From an uncultured Oscillospiraceae bacterium (GTDB lineage: Bacteria > Bacillota > Clostridia > Oscillospirales > Acutalibacteraceae): 6,436 nucleotides of DNA. The translations under genes and the position numbers were made by a program. The stretch is from positions 1 through 6,436 of the forward strand of contig URYX01000104.1 of NCBI GenBank assembly GCA_900552225.1. The letters run 5' to 3'. Below, one piece after another: positions 6,393 through 6,436 of the stretch (positions within the stretch are counted from its first letter, which is position 1; each line of letters opens with the position of its first letter). The notes beneath the pieces were generated by a model that saw only the letters and a list, made by a program, of their open reading frames with translations, searched no databases and had not been told where the DNA came from.

Positions 6393-6409
6393 GCCGTACC
6401 GGGTACGGC
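6393..6409 (-). promoter_or_regulatory. Palindrome in the 5' leader of the ABC operon
   Basis: GCCGTACCGGGTACGGC is a perfect inverted repeat (8-bp arms, one central base) lying between the upstream operator and the ribosome binding site. Such a short spacer means the RNA hairpin would use roughly six pairs with a small loop. It could be a second protein-binding site or an RNA element near the ribosome binding site (about 2 nt away). There is no copy in front of the other operon. Confidence 0.4.
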
Positions 6410-6412
6410 ATT

Positions 6413-6430
6413 GGTAAGCATATGCTAACC
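6413..6430 (-). promoter_or_regulatory. Palindromic operator upstream of the ABC/HMA operon
   Basis: GGTAAGCATATGCTAACC is an 18-bp palindrome with a single mismatched pair (6416/6427). On the minus strand it begins with the same GGTTAGCA as the element at 2864-2881, and in both cases the imperfect half faces the gene. TATGCT (6422-6417, minus strand) could serve as a -10 box; any -35 lies beyond the window edge. The match in sequence, length and orientation is the evidence that one regulator controls both operons. Confidence 0.7.
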
Positions 6431-6436
6431 CTGTCT

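Overview
The window reads as chromosomal DNA from a moderately GC-rich Firmicute of the class Clostridia, probably a gut-type Oscillospiraceae/Ruminococcaceae relative. This is inferred from a flavodoxin closely resembling the short clostridial type, from DUF3793 and DUF2325 proteins (families I know mainly from Clostridia), and from strong AGGAGG-like ribosome binding sites with frequent GTG starts. No rRNA, tRNA, CRISPR array, insertion sequence or phage gene is visible.

Layout. (1) Positions 57-1448 (+) carry a complete murC, the cell-wall ligase that adds L-Ala to UDP-MurNAc. It ends at a perfect 18-bp stem-loop (1473-1513) that can also serve the converging operon. (2) Positions 2840 down to 1533 (-) form a three-gene operon: DUF2325, DUF3793 and flavodoxin. 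The first two genes overlap by 8 nt; flavodoxin follows after 41 nt that contain a small hairpin and a possible weak internal promoter. (3) Positions 2882-3093 hold no convincing gene, only GC-rich hairpins downstream of the next operon. (4) Positions 6375 down to 3094 (-) form a second three-gene operon: a MacB/LolD-type ABC ATPase, a 759-residue double-FtsX permease, and an 87-residue heavy-metal-associated (HMA) domain protein.

The most interesting point is regulatory. Both (-) operons are preceded, 23 and 37 nt before the first start codon, by nearly the same 18-bp palindrome: 2864-2881 and 6413-6430, shared consensus GGTTAGCAWWTGCTAACC. I see no other copy in the window. The two operons are therefore probably controlled by one repressor. 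Flavodoxin is the classic iron-sparing substitute for ferredoxin, the HMA protein has a Cys-x-x-Cys metal site, and the GGTTAG/CTAACC half-sites recall DtxR/IdeR boxes. The working idea is a metal-responsive (probably iron) regulon that joins a flavodoxin/DUF3793/DUF2325 module to an FtsX-type ABC system with a metal-binding partner. The regulator is not in the window, and the metal is inference.
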